Source: Bursaphelenchus xylophilus (Eukaryota; Nematoda; Chromadorea; Rhabditida; Aphelenchoididae). From it: a stretch of 64,000 nucleotides of DNA. The notes beneath the pieces are model-generated. The model did not search any database. It was not told where the DNA came from and saw only the letters and a program-made list of their open reading frames with translations. Where the stretch lies: assembly GCA_904066235.2 (NCBI GenBank), contig CAJFCV020000001.1, forward strand, positions 9,176,001 through 9,240,000. Reading direction: 5' to 3'. Numbering within the stretch: the first letter of the stretch is position 1; each line of letters opens with the position of its first letter. The translations under genes were made by a program, and so were the position numbers. Below, in pieces: positions 24,351 through 39,300 of this stretch.

Positions 24351-27300
24351 TCTCAGGCGATTAGCTTTCGAATGGTGTATGTCTTGTCAATTCACTCCGT
24401 CATCACTAATTCACTTTTTTTTAAACCGGTGTCTAGTATAATATCAGAGTTTTTCGCCCAGTGTCGGCGCAATTTGATTCCAAAAAAGCTGGAACTTACC
24501 ATCCTAAAATCGCAGGCGATTAGCTGTCGAATGGTGTATGTCTTGTCAATTCACTCCTTCATCACTAATTCACTTTTTTTTAAACCGGTGTCTATTATAA
24601 TACCAGAGTTTTTCGCCCAGTGTCGGCGTAATTTGATTCCAAAAAAGCTGAAACTTACCATGCTAAAATCTCAGGCGATTAGCTTTCGAATGGTGTATGT
24701 CTTGTCAATTCACTCCGTCATCACTAATTCACTTTTTTTAAACCGGTGTCTAGTATAATATAAGAGTTTTTCGCCCAGTGTCGGCGCAATTTGATTCCAA
24801 AAAAGCTGAAGCTTGCCATGCTAAAATCTCAGGCGATTAGCTTTCGAATGGTGTATGTCTTGTCAATTCACTCTGTCATCACTAATTCACTTTTTTTAAA
24901 CCGGTGTCTAGTATAATATCAGAGTTTTTCGCCCAGTGTCGGCGCAATTTGATTCCAAAAAAGCTGAAACTTGCCATGCTAAAATCTCAGGCGATTAGCT
25001 TTCGAATGGTGTATGTCTTGTCAATTCACTCTGTCATCACTAATTCACTTTTTTTAAAACCGGTGTCTAGTATCATATCAGAGTTTTTCGCTAAGTGTCG
25101 GCGCAATTTGATTGCAAAAGAGCTGAAACTTGCCATGCTAAAATCTCAGGCGATTAGCTTTCGAATGGTGTATGTCTTGTCAATTCACTCCGTCATCACT
25201 AATTCACTTTTTTTTAAACCGGTGTCTAGTATAATATCAGAGTTTTTCGCCCAGTGTCGGCGTAATTTGATTCCAAAAAAGCTGAAACTTGCCATGCTAA
25301 AATCTCAGGCGATTAGCTTTCGAATGGTGTATGTCTTGTCAATTCACTCTGTCATCACTAATTCACTTTTTTTAAACCGGTGTCTAGTATAATATCAGAG
25401 TTTTTCGCCCAGTGTCGGCGCAATTTGATTCCAAAAAAGCTGAAACTTGCCATGCTAAAATCTCAGGCGATTAGCTTTCGAATGGTGTATGTCTTGTCAA
25501 TTCACTCTGTCATCACTAATTCACTTTTTTTAAAACCGGTGTCTAGTATCATATCAGAGTTTTTCGCCAAGTGTCGGCGCAATTTGATTCCAAAAAAGCT
25601 GAAACTTGCCATGCTAAAATCTCAGGCGATTAGCTTTCGAATGGTGTATGTCTTGTCAATTCACTCTGTCATCACTAATTCACTTTTTTTAAAACCGGTG
25701 TCTAGTATAATATAAGAGTTTTTCGCCCAGTGTCGGCGCGATTTAATTTCAAAATAGCTGAAACTTGCCATGCTAAAATCTCAGGCGATTAGCTGTCGAA
25801 TGGTGTATGTCTTGTCAATTCACTCCTTCATCACTAATTCACTTTTTTTTAAACCGGTGTCTATTATAATACCAGAGTTTTTCGCCCAGTGTCGGCGTAA
25901 TTTGATTCCAAAATAGCTGAAACTTGCCATGCTAAAATCTCAGGCGATTAGCTGTCGAATGGTGTATGTCTTGTCAATTCACTCCTTCATCACTAATTCA
26001 CTTTTTTTTTTAAACCGGTGTCTATTATAATACCAGAGTTTTTCGCCCAGTGTCGGCGTAATTTAATTTCAAAATAGCTGAAACTTGCCATGCTAAAATC
26101 TCAGGCGATTAGCTTTCGAATGGTGTATGTCTTGTCAATTCACTCTGTCATCACTAATTCACTTTTTTTTTTAAACCGGTGTCTATTATAATATCAGAGT
26201 TTTTCGCCCAGTGTCGGCGCAATTTGATTCCAAAAAAGCTGAAACTTGCCATGCTAAAATCTCAGGCGATTAGCTTTCGAATGGTGTATGTCTTGTCAAT
26301 TCACTCTGTCATCACTAATTCACTTTTTTTAAAACCGGTGTCTAGTATCATATCAGAGTTTTTCGCTAAGTGTCGGCGCAATTTGATTGCAAAAGAGCTG
26401 AAACTTGCCATGCTAAAATCTCAGGCGATTAGCTTTCGAATGGTGTATGTCTTGTCAATTCACTGCGTCATCACTAATTCACTTTTTTTTAAACCGGTGT
26501 CTAGTATAATATCAGAGTTTTTCGCCCAGTGTCGGCGTAATTTGATTCCAAAAAAGCTGAAACTTGCCATGCTAAAATCTCAGGCGATTAGCTTTCGAAT
26601 GGTGTATGTCTTGTCAATTCACTCTGTCATCACTAATTCACTTTTTTTAAACCGGTGTCTAGTATAATATCAGAGTTTTTCGCCCAGTGTCGGCGCAATT
26701 TGATTCCAAAAAAGCTGAAACTTGCCATGCTAAAATCTCAGGCGATTAGCTTTCGAATGGTGTATGTCTTGTCAATTCACTCTGTCATCACTAATTCACT
26801 TTTTTTAAAACCGGTGTCTAGTATCATATCAGAGTTTTTCGCCAAGTGTCGGCGCAATTTGATTCCAAAAAAGCTGACACTTGCCATGCTAAAATCTCAG
26901 GCGATTAGCTTTCGAATGGTGTATGTCTTGTCAATTCACTCTGTCATCACTAATTCACTTTTTTTTAAAACCGGTGTCTAGTATAATATAAGAGTTTTTC
27001 GCCCAGTGTCGGCGCGATTTAATTTCAAAATAGCTGAAACTTGCCATGCTAAAATCTCAGGCGATTAGCTGTCGAATGGTGTATGTCTTGTCAATTCACT
27101 CCTTCATCACTAATTCACTTTTTTTTTTAAACCGGTGTCTATTATAATACCAGAGTTTTTCGCCCAGTGTCGGCGTAATTTGATTCCAAAAAAGCTGAAA
27201 CTTTCCATGCTAAAATCTCAGGCGATTAGCTTTCGAATGGTGTATGTCTTGTCAATTCACTCCGTCATCACTAATTCACTTTTTTTAAAACCGGTGTCTA

Positions 27301-30300
27301 GTATCATATCAGAGTTTTTCGCTAAGTGTCGGCGCAATTTGATTGCAAAAGAGCAGAAACTTGCCATGCTAAAATCTCAGGCGATTAGCTTTCGAATGGT
27401 GTATGCCTTGTCAATTCACTCCGTCATCACTAATTCACTTTTTTTTAAAACCTCTGTCTAGTATAATATCAGAGTTTTTCGCTAAGTGTCGGCGCAATTT
27501 GATTCCAAAAAAGCTGAAACTTGCCATGCTAAAATCTCAGGCGATTAGCTTTCGAATGGTGTATGTCTTGTCAATTCACTCTGTCATCACTAATTCACTT
27601 TTTTTAAAACCGGTGTCTAGTATAATATCAGAGTTTTTCGCCCAGTGTCGGCGTAATTTGATTCCAAAAAAGCTGGAACTTACCATGCTAAAATCTCAGG
27701 CGATTAGCTTTCGAATGGTGTATGTCTTGTCAATTCACTCCGTCATCACTAATTCACTTTTTTTAAAACCGGTGTCTAGTATCATATCAGAGTTTTTCGC
27801 TAAGTGTCGGCGCAATTTGATTGCAAAAGAGCTGAAACTTGCCATGCTAAAATCTCAGGCGATTAGCTTTCGAATGGTGTATGTCTTGTCAATTCACTCC
27901 GTCATCACTAATTCACTTTTTTTTAAACCGGTGTCTAGTATAATATCAGAGTTTTTCGCCCAGTGTCGGCGTAATTTAATTCCAAAAAATCTGAAACTTG
28001 CCATGCTAAAATCTCAGGCGATTAGCTTTCGAATGGTGTATGTCTTGTCAATTCACTCCGTCATCACTAATTCACTTTTTTTAAAACCTCTGTCTAGTAT
28101 AATATAAGAGTTTTTCGCCCAGTGTCGGCGCAATTTAATTTCAAAATAGCTGAAACTTGCCATGCTAAAATCTCAGGCGATTAGCGTTCGAATGGTGTAT
28201 GTCTTGTCAATTCACTCTGTCATCACTAATTCACTTTTTTTTAAAACCTCTGTCTAGTATAATATAAGGGTTTTTCGCCCAGTGTCGGCGCAATTTAATT
28301 TCAAAATAGCTGAAGCTTGCCATGCTAAAATCTCATGCGATTAGCTTTCGAATGGTGTATGTCTTGTCAATTCACTCTGTCATCACTAATTCACTTTTTT
28401 TAAAACCGGTGTCTAGTATCATATCAGAGTTTTTCGCTAAGTGTCGGCGCAATTTGATTCCAAAAAAGCTGAAACTTGCCATGCTAAAATCTCAGGCGAT
28501 TAGCTTTCGAATGGTGTATGTCTTGTCAATTCACTCTGTCATCACTAATTCACTTTTTTTTAAACCGGTGTCTAGTATAATATCAGAGTTTTTCGCCCAG
28601 TGTCGGCGTAATTTGATTCCAAAAAAGCTGAAACTTGCCATGCTAAAATCTCAGGCGATTAGCTTTCGAATGGTGTATGTCTTGTCAATTCACTCTCTCA
28701 TCACTAATTCACTTTTTTTTAAAACCGGTGTCTAGTATAATATCAGAGTTTTTCGCCCAGTGTCGGCGTAATTTGATTCCAAAAAAGCTGAAACTTGCCA
28801 CGCTAAAATCTCAGGCGATTAGCTTTCGAATGGTGTATGTCTTGTCAATTCACTCTGTCATCACTAATTCACTTTTTTTTTAAACCGGTGTCTAGTATAA
28901 TATCAGAGTTTTTCGCCCAGTGTCGGCGTAATTTGATTCCAAAAAAGCTGGAACTTACCATGCTAAAATCGCAGGCGATTAGCTGTCGAATGGTGTATGT
29001 CTTGTCAATTCACTCCTTCATCACTAATTCACTTTTTTTTTTAAACCGGTGTCTATTATAATACCAGAGTTTTTCGCCCAGTGTCGGCGTAATTTGATTC
29101 CAAAAAAGCTGGAACTTACCATGCTAAAATCTCAGGCGATTAGCTTTCGAATGGTGTATGTCTTGTCAATTCACTCCTTCATCACTAATTCACTTTTTTT
29201 TTTAAACCGGTGTCTATTATAATACCAGAGTTTTTCGCCCAGTGTCGGCGTAATTTGATTCCAAAAAAGCTGAAACTTGCCATGCTAAAATCTCAGGCGA
29301 TTAGCTTTCGAATGGTGTATGTCTTGTGAATTCACTCCGTCATCACTAATTCACTTTTTTTAAAACCGGTGTCTAGTATAATATCAGAGTTTTTCGCCCA
29401 GTGTCGGCGCAATTTGATTCCAAAAAAGCTGGAACTTACCATGCTAAAATCTCAGGCGATTAGCTTTCGAATGGTGTATGTCTTGTCAATTCACTCCGTC
29501 ATCACTAATTCACTTTTTTTAAAACCGGTGTCTAGTATCATATCAGAGTTTTTCGCTAAGTGTCGGCGCAATTTGATTGCAAAAGAGCTGAAACTTGCCA
29601 TGCTAAAATCTCAGGCGATTAGCTTTCGAATGGTGTATGTCTTGTCAATTCACTCCGTCATCACTAATTCACTTTTTTTTTAAACCGGTGTCTAGTATAA
29701 TATCAGAGTTTTTCGCCCAGTGTCGGCGTAATTTAATTCCAAAAAATCTGAAACTTGCCATGCTAAAATCTCAGGCGATTAGCTTTCGAATGGTGTATGT
29801 CTTGTCAATTCACTCCGTCATCACTAATTCACTTTTTTTTAAAACCTCTGTCTAGTATAATATAAGAGTTTTTCGCCCAGTGTCGGCGCAATTTAATTTC
29901 AAAATAGCTGAAACTTGCCATGCTAAAATCTCAGGCGATTAGCGTTCGAATGGTGTATGTCTTGTCAATTCACTCTGTCATCACTAATTCACTTTTTTTT
30001 AAAACCTCTGTCTAGTATAATATAAGGGTTTTTCGCCCAGTGTCGGCGCAATTTAATTTCAAAATAGCTGAAGCTTGCCATGCTAAAATCTCATGCGATT
30101 AGCTTTCGAATGGTGTATGTCTTGTCAATTCACTCTGTCATCACTAATTCACTTTTTTTAAAACCGGTGTCTAGTATCATATCAGAGTTTTTCGCTAAGT
30201 GTCGGCGCAATTTGATTCCAAAAAAGCTGAAACTTGCCATGCTAAAATCTCAGGCGATTAGCTTTCGAATGGTGTATGTCTTGTCAATTCACTCTGTCAT

Positions 30301-33300
30301 CACTAATTCACTTTTTTTAAACCGGTGTCTAGTATAATATCAGAGTTTTTCGCCCAGTGTCGGCGTAATTTGATTCCAAAAAAGCTGAAACTTGCCATGC
30401 TAAAATCTCAGGCGATTAGCTTTCGAATGGTGTATGTCTTGTCAATTCACTCTCTCATCACTAATTCACTTTTTTTAAAACCGGTGTCTAGTATAATATC
30501 AGAGTTTTTCGCCCAGTGTCGGCGTAATTTGATTCCAAAAAAGCTGAAACTTGCCACGCTAAAATCTCAGGCGATTAGCTTTCGAATGGTGTATGTCTTG
30601 TCAATTCACTCTGTCATCACTAATTCACTTTTTTTAAACCGGTGTCTAGTATAATATCAGAGTTTTTCGCCCAGTGTCGGCGTAATTTGATTCCAAAAAA
30701 GCTGGAACTTACCATGCTAAAATCGCAGGCGATTAGCTGTCGAATGGTGTATGTCTTGTCAATTCACTCCTTCATCACTAATTCACTTTTTTTTAAACCG
30801 GTGTCTATTATAATACCAGAGTTTTTCGCCCAGTGTCGGCGTAATTTGATTCCAAAAAAGCTGGAACTTACCATGCTAAAATCTCAGGCGATTAGCTTTC
30901 GAATGGTGTATGTCTTGTCAATTCACTCCTTCATCACTAATTCACTTTTTTTTTTAAACCGGTGTCTATTATAATACCAGAGTTTTTCGCCCAGTGTCGG
31001 CGTAATTTGATTCCAAAAAAGCTGAAACTTGCCATGCTAAAATCTCAGGCGATTAGCTTTCGAATGGTGTATGTCTTGTGAATTCACTCCGTCATCACTA
31101 ATTCACTTTTTTTTAAAACCTCTGTCTAGTATAATATCAGAGTTTTTCGCCCAGTGTCGGCGTAATTTGATTCCAAAAAAGCTGAAACTTGCCATGCTAA
31201 AATCTCAGGCGATTAGCTTTCGAATGGTGTATGTCTTGTCAATTCACTCCTTCATCACTAATTCACTTTTTTTAAAACCGGTGTCTAGTATAATATCAGA
31301 GTTTTTCGCCCAGTGTCGGCGCAATTTGATTCCAAAAAAGCTGAAACTTGCCATGCTAAAATCTCAGGCGATTAGCTTTCGAATGGTGTATGTCTTGTCA
31401 ATTCACTCTGTCATCACTAATTCACTTTTTTTAAAACCGGTGTCTAGTATAATATAAGAGTTTTTCGCCCAGTGTCGGCGCGATTTAATTTCAAAATAGC
31501 TGAAACTTGCCATGCTAAAATCTCAGGCGATTAGCTTTCGAATGGTGTATGTCTTGTCAATTCACTCTGTCATCACTAATTCACTTTTTTTAAAACCGGT
31601 GTCTAGTATAATATAAGAGTTTTTCGCCCAGTGTCGGCGCGATTTAATTTCAAAATAGCTGAAACTTGCCATGCTAAAATCTCAGGCGATTAGCTTTCGA
31701 ATGGTGTATGTCTTGTCAATTCACTCTGTCATCACTAATTCACTTTTTTTAAAACCTCTGTCTAGTATAATATAAGAGTTTTTCGCCCAGTGTCGGCGCA
31801 ATTTAATTTCAAAATAGCTGAAGCTTGCCATGCTAAAATCTCATGCGATTAGCTTTCGAATGGTGTATGTCTTGTCAATTCACTCTGTCATCACTAATTC
31901 ACTTTTTTTTAAAACCGGTGTCTAGTATAATACCAGAGTTTTTCGCCCAGTGTCGGCGTAATTTGATTCCAAAAAAGCTGGAACTTACCATGCTAAAATC
32001 TCAGGCGATTAGCTTTCGAATGGTGTATGTCTTGTCAATTCACTCCGTCATCACTAATTCACTTTTTTTTAAAACCGGTGTCTAGTATCATATCAGAGTT
32101 TTTCGCTAAGTGTCGGCGCAATTTGATTGCAAAAGAGCTGAAACTTGCCATGCTAAAATCTCAGGCGATTAGCTTTCGAATGGTGTATGTCTTGTCAATT
32201 CACTCCGTCATCACTAATTCACTTTTTTTTTAAACCGGTGTCTATTATAATACCAGAGTTTTTCGCCCAGTGTCGGCGCAATTTGATTCCAAAAAAGCTG
32301 AAGCTTGCCATGCTAAAATCTCAGGCGATTAGCTTTCGAATGGTGTATGTCTTGTCAATTCACCCTGTCATCACTAATTCACTTTTTTTTAAACCGGTGT
32401 CTAGTATAATATCAGAGTTTTTCGCCCAGTGTCGGCGCAATTTGATTCCAAAAAAGCTGAAACTTGCCATGCTAAAATCTCAGGCGATTAGCTTTCGAAT
32501 GGTGTATGTCTTGTCAATTCACTCTGTCATCACTAATTCACTTTTTTTTAAACCGGTGTCTAGTATAATATCAGAGTTTTTCGCCCAGTGTCGGCGTAAT
32601 TTGATTCCAAAAAAGCTGAAACTTGCCATGCTAAAATCTCAGGCGATTAGCTTTCGAATGGTGTATGTCTTGTCAATTCACTCTGTCATCACTAATTCAC
32701 TTTTTTTTAAACCGGTGTCTAGTATAATATCAGAGTTTTTCGCCCAGTGTCGGCGTAATTTGATTCCAAAAAAGCTGAAGCTTGCCATGCTAAAATCTCA
32801 GGCGATTAGCTTTCGAATGGTGTATGTCTTGTCAATTCACTCTGTCATCACTAATTCACTTTTTTTAAACCGGTGTCTAGTATAATATCAGAGTTTTTCG
32901 CCCAGTGTCGGCGCAATTTGATTCCAAAAAAGCTGAAACTTGCCATGCTAAAATCTCAGGCGATTAGCTTTCGAATGGTGTATGTCTTGTCAATTCACTC
33001 TGTCATCACTAATTCACTTTTTTTAAACCGGTGTCTAGTATAATATCAGAGTTTTTCGCCCAGTGTCGGCGCAATTTGATTCCAAAAAAGCTGAAACTTG
33101 CCATGCTAAAATCTCAGGCGATTAGCTTTCGAATGGTGTATGTCTTGTCAATTCACTCCGTCATCACTAATTCACTTTTTTTAAAACCTCTGTCTAGTAT
33201 AATATCAGAGTTTTTCGCTAAGTGTCGGCGCAATTTGATTCCAAAAAAGCTGAAACTTGCCATGCTAAAATCTCAGGCGATTAGCTTTCGAATGGTGTAT

Positions 33301-36300
33301 GTCTTGTCAATTCACTCTGTCATCACTAATTCACTTTTTTTAAAACCTCTGTCTAGTATAATATAAGAGTTTTTCGCCCAGTGTCGGCGCAATTTAATTT
33401 CAAAATAGCTGAAACTTGCCATGCTAAAATCTCAGGCGATTAGCTGTCGAATGGTGTATGTCTTGTCAATTCACTCTGTCATCACTAATTCACTTTTTTT
33501 AAACCGGTGTCTAGTATAATATCAGAGTTTTTCGCCCAGTGTCGGCGTAATTTGATTCCAAAAAAGCTGAAACTTGCCATGCTAAAATCTCAGGCGATTA
33601 GCTTTCGAATGGTGTATGTCTTGTCAATTCACCCTGTCATCACTAATTCACTTTTTTTAAACCGGTGTCTAGTATAATATCAGAGTTTTTCGCCCAGTGT
33701 CGGCGCAATTTGATTCCAAAAAAGCTGAAACTTGCCATGCTAAAATCTCAGGCGATTAGCTTTCGAATGGTGTATGTCTTGTCAATTCACTCTGTCATCA
33801 CTAATTCACTTTTTTTTAAAACCGGTGTCTAGTATCATATCAGAGTTTTTCGCCAAGTGTCGGCGCAATTTGATTCCAAAAAAGCTGAAACTTGCCATGC
33901 TAAAATCTCAGGCGATTAGCTTTCGAATGGTGTATGTCTTGTCAATTCACTCTGTCATCACTAATTCACTTTTTTTAAAACCGGTGTCTAGTATAATATA
34001 AGAGTTTTTCGCCCAGTGTCGGCGCGATTTAATTTCAAAATAGCTGAAACTTGCCATGCTAAAATCTCAGGCGATTAGCTTTCGAATGGTGTATGTCTTG
34101 TCAATTCACTCTGTCATCACTAATTCACTTTTTTTTAAAACCTCTGTCTAGTATAATATAAGAGTTTTTCGCCCAGTGTCGGCGCAATTTAATTTCAAAA
34201 TAGCTGAAACTTGCCATGCTAAAATCTCAGGCGATTAGCTTTCGAATGGTGTATGTCTTGTCAATTCACTCTGTCATCACTAATTCACTTTTTTTAAAAC
34301 CTCTGTCTAGTATAATATAAGAGTTTTTCGCCCAGTGTCGGCGCAATTTAATTTCAAAATAGCTGAAACTTGCCATGCTAAAATCTCAGGCGATTAGCTG
34401 TCGAATGGTGTATGTCTTGTCAATTCACTCTGTCATCACTAATTCACTTTTTTTAAACCGGTGTCTAGTATAATATCAGAGTTTTTCGCCCAGTGTCGGC
34501 GTAATTTGATTCCAAAAAAGCTGAAACTTGCCATGCTAAAATCTCAGGCGATTAGCTTTCGAATGGTGTATGTCTTGTCAATTCACCCTGTCATCACTAA
34601 TTCACTTTTTTTAAACCGGTGTCTAGTATAATATCAGAGTTTTTCGCCCAGTGTCGGCGCAATTTGATTCCAAAAAAGCTGAAACTTGCCATGCTAAAAT
34701 CTCAGGCGATTAGCTTTCGAATGGTGTATGTCTTGTCAATTCACTCTGTCATCACTAATTCACTTTTTTTAAAACCGGTGTCTAGTATCATATCAGAGTT
34801 TTTCGCCAAGTGTCGGCGCAATTTGATTCCAAAAAAGCTGAAACTTGCCATGCTAAAATCTCAGGCGATTAGCTTTCGAATGGTGTATGTCTTGTCAATT
34901 CACTCCGTCATCACTAATTCACTTTTTTTAAAACCTCTGTCTAGTATAATATCAGAGTTTTTCGCTAAGTGTCGGCGCAATTTGATTCCAAAAAAGCTGA
35001 AACTTGCCATGCTAAAATCTCAGGCGATTAGCTTTCGAATGGTGTATGTCTTGTCAATTCACTCTGTCATCACTAATTCACTTTTTTTAAAACCGGTGTC
35101 TAGTATAATATCAGAGTTTTTCGCCCAGTGTCGGCGTAATTTGATTCCAAAAAAGCTGAAACTTTCCATGCTAAAATCTCAGGCGATTAGCTTTCGAATG
35201 GTGTATGTCTTGTCAATTCACTCTGTCATCACTAATTCACTTTTTTTTAAAACCGGTGTCTAGTATAATACCAGAGTTTTTCGCCCAGTGTCGGCGTAAT
35301 TTGATTCCAAAAAAGCTGGAACTTACCATGCTAAAATCTCAGGCGATTAGCTTTCGAATGGTGTATGTCTTGTCAATTCACTCCGTCATCACTAATTCAC
35401 TTTTTTTAAAACCGGTGTCTAGTATCATATCAGAGTTTTTCGCTAAGTGTCGGCGCAATTTGATTGCAAAAGAGCTGAAACTTGCCATGCTAAAATCTCA
35501 GGCGATTAGCTTTCGAATGGTGTATGTCTTGTCAATTCACTCCGTCATCACTAATTCACTTTTTTTTAAAACCTCTGTCTAGTATAATATCAGAGTTTTT
35601 CGCTAAGTGTCGGCGCAATTTGATTCCAAAAAAGCTGAAACTTGCCATGCTAAAATCTCAGGCGATTAGCTTTCGAATGGTGTATGTCTTGTCAATTCAC
35701 TCTGTCATCACTAATTCACTTTTTTTAAAACCTCTGTCTAGTATAATATAAGAGTTTTTCGCCCAGTGTCGGCGCAATTTAATTTCAAAATAGCTGAAAC
35801 TTGCCATGCTAAAATCTCAGGCGATTAGCTGTCGAATGGTGTATGTCTTGTCAATTCACTCTGTCATCACTAATTCACTTTTTTTTTAAACCGGTGTCTA
35901 GTATAATATCAGAGTTTTTCGCCCAGTGTCGGCGTAATTTGATTCCAAAAAAGCTGAAACTTGCCATGCTAAAATCTCAGGCGATTAGCTTTCGAATGGT
36001 GTATGTCTTGTCAATTCACTCTGTCATCACTAATTCACTTTTTTTAAAACCGGTGTCTAGTATCATATCAGAGTTTTTCGCCAAGTGTCGGCGCAATTTG
36101 ATTCCAAAAAAGCTGAAACTTGCCATGCTAAAATCTCAGGCGATTAGCTTTCGAATGGTGTATGTCTTGTCAATTCACTCTGTCATCACTAATTCACTTT
36201 TTTTTAAAACCGGTGTCTAGTATAATATAAGAGTTTTTCGCCCAGTGTCGGCGCGATTTAATTTCAAAATAGCTGAAACTTGCCATGCTAAAATCTCAGG

Positions 36301-39300
36301 CGATTAGCTTTCGAATGGTGTATGTCTTGTCAATTCACTCTGTCATCACTAATTCACTTTTTTTTAAAACCTCTGTCTAGTATAATATAAGAGTTTTTCG
36401 CCCAGTGTCGGCGCAATTTAATTTCAAAATAGCTGAAACTTGCCATGCTAAAATCTCAGGCGATTAGCTTTCGAATGGTGTATGTCTTGTCAATTCACTC
36501 TGTCATCACTAATTCACTTTTTTTAAAACCTCTGTCTAGTATAATATAAGAGTTTTTCGCCCAGTGTCGGCGCAATTTAATTTCAAAATAGCTGAAACTT
36601 GCCATGCTAAAATCTCAGGCGATTAGCTGTCGAATGGTGTATGTCTTGTCAATTCACTCTGTCATCACTAATTCACTTTTTTTTTAAACCGGTGTCTAGT
36701 ATAATATCAGAGTTTTTCGCCCAGTGTCGGCGTAATTTGATTCCAAAAAAGCTGAAACTTGCCATGCTAAAATCTCAGGCGATTAGCTTTCGAATGGTGT
36801 ATGTCTTGTCAATTCACCCTGTCATCACTAATTCACTTTTTTTAAACCGGTGTCTAGTATAATATCAGAGTTTTTCGCCCAGTGTCGGCGCAATTTGATT
36901 CCAAAAAAGCTGAAACTTGCCATGCTAAAATCTCAGGCGATTAGCTTTCGAATGGTGTATGTCTTGTCAATTCACTCTGTCATCACTAATTCACTTTTTT
37001 TAAAACCGGTGTCTAGTATCATATCAGAGTTTTTCGCCAAGTGTCGGCGCAATTTGATTCCAAAAAAGCTGAAACTTGCCATGCTAAAATCTCAGGCGAT
37101 TAGCTTTCGAATGGTGTATGTCTTGTCAATTCACTCCGTCATCACTAATTCACTTTTTTTTAAAACCTCTGTCTAGTATAATATCAGAGTTTTTCGCTAA
37201 GTGTCGGCGCAATTTGATTCCAAAAAAGCTGAAACTTGCCATGCTAAAATCTCAGGCGATTAGCTTTCGAATGGTGTATGTCTTGTCAATTCACTCTGTC
37301 ATCACTAATTCACTTTTTTTAAAACCGGTGTCTAGTATAATATCAGAGTTTTTCGCCCAGTGTCGGCGTAATTTGATTCCAAAAAAGCTGAAACTTGCCA
37401 TGCTAAAATCTCAGGCGATTAGCTTTCGAATGGTGTATGTCTTGTCAATTCACTCTGTCATCACTAATTCACTTTTTTTTAAAACCGGTGTCTAGTATAA
37501 TACCAGAGTTTTTCGCCCAGTGTCGGCGTAATTTGATTCCAAAAAAGCTGGAACTTACCATGCTAAAATCTCAGGCGATTAGCTTTCGAATGGTGTATGT
37601 CTTGTCAATTCACTCCGTCATCACTAATTCACTTTTTTTAAAACCGGTGTCTAGTATCATATCAGAGTTTTTCGCTAAGTGTCGGCGCAATTTGATTGCA
37701 AAAGAGCTGAAACTTGCCATGCTAAAATCTCAGGCGATTAGCTTTCGAATGGTGTATGTCTTGTCAATTCACTCCGTCATCACTAATTCACTTTTTTTTA
37801 AACCGGTGTCTAGTATAATATCAGAGTTTTTCGCCCAGTGTCGGCGTAATTTGATTCCAAAAAGCTGAAACTTGCCATGCTAAAATCTCAGGCGATTAGC
37901 TTTCGAATGGTGTATGTCTTGTCAATTCACTCTGTCATCACTAATTCACTTTTTTTAAACCGGTGTCTAGTATAATATCAGAGTTTTTCGCCAAGTGTCG
38001 GCGCAATTTGATTCCAAAAAAGCTGAAACTTGCCATGCTAAAATCTCAGGCGATTAGCTTTCGAATGGTGTATGTCTTGTCAATTCACTCTGTCATCACT
38101 AATTCACTTTTTTTTAAACCGGTGTCTAGTATAATATCAGAGTTTTTCGCCCAGTGTCGGCGCAATTTGATTCCAAAAAAGCTGAAACTTGCCATGCTAA
38201 AATCTCAGGCGATTAGCTTTCGAATGGTGTATGTCTTGTCAATTCACTCTGTCATCACTAATTCACTTTTTTTAAACCGGTGTCTAGTATAATATCAGAG
38301 TTTTTCGCCAAGTGTCGGCGCAATTTGATTCCAAAAAAGCTGAAACTTGCCATGCTAAAATCTCAGGCGATTAGCTTTCGAATGGTGTATGTCTTGTCAA
38401 TTCACTCTGTCATCACTAATTCACTTTTTTTAAAACCGGTGTCTAGTATAATATAAGAGTTTTTCGCCCAGTGTCGGCGCGATTTAATTTCAAAATAGCT
38501 GTAACTTGCCATGCTAAAATCTCAGGCGATTAGCTTTCGAATGGTGTATGTCTTGTCAATTCACTCCTTCATCACTAATTCACTTTTTTTTAAACCGGTG
38601 TCTATTATAATACCAGAGTTTTTCGCCCAGTGTCGGCGTAATTTGATTCCAAAAAAGCTGAAACTTGCCATGCTAAAATCTCAGGCGATTAGCTTTCGAA
38701 TGGTGTATGTCTTGTCAATTCACTCCGTCATCACTAATTCACTTTTTTTAAAACCGGTGTCTAGTATCATATCAGAGTTTTTCGCTAAGTGTCGGCGCAA
38801 TTTGATTGCAAAAGAGCAGAAACTTGCCATGCTAAAATCTCAGGCGATTAGCTTTCGAATGGTGTATGTCTTGTCAATTCACTCCGTCATCACTAATTCA
38901 CTTTTTTTAAAACCTCTGTCTAGTATAATATCAGAGTTTTTCGCTAAGTGTCGGCGCAATTTGATTCCAAAAAAGCTGAAACTTGCCATGCTAAAATCTC
39001 AGGCGATTAGCTTTCGAATGGTGTATGTCTTGTCAATTCACTCTGTCATCACTAATTCACTTTTTTTAAAACCGGTGTCTAGTATAATATCAGAGTTTTT
39101 CGCCCAGTGTCGGCGTAATTTGATTCCAAAAAAGCTGAAACTTGCCATGCTAAAATCTCAGGCGATTAGCTTTCGAATGGTGTATGTCTTGTCAATTCAC
39201 TCTGTCATCACTAATTCACTTTTTTTAAAACCGGTGTCTAGTATCATATCAGAGTTTTTCGCTAAGTGTCGGCGCAATTTGATTCCAAAAAAGCTGAAAC

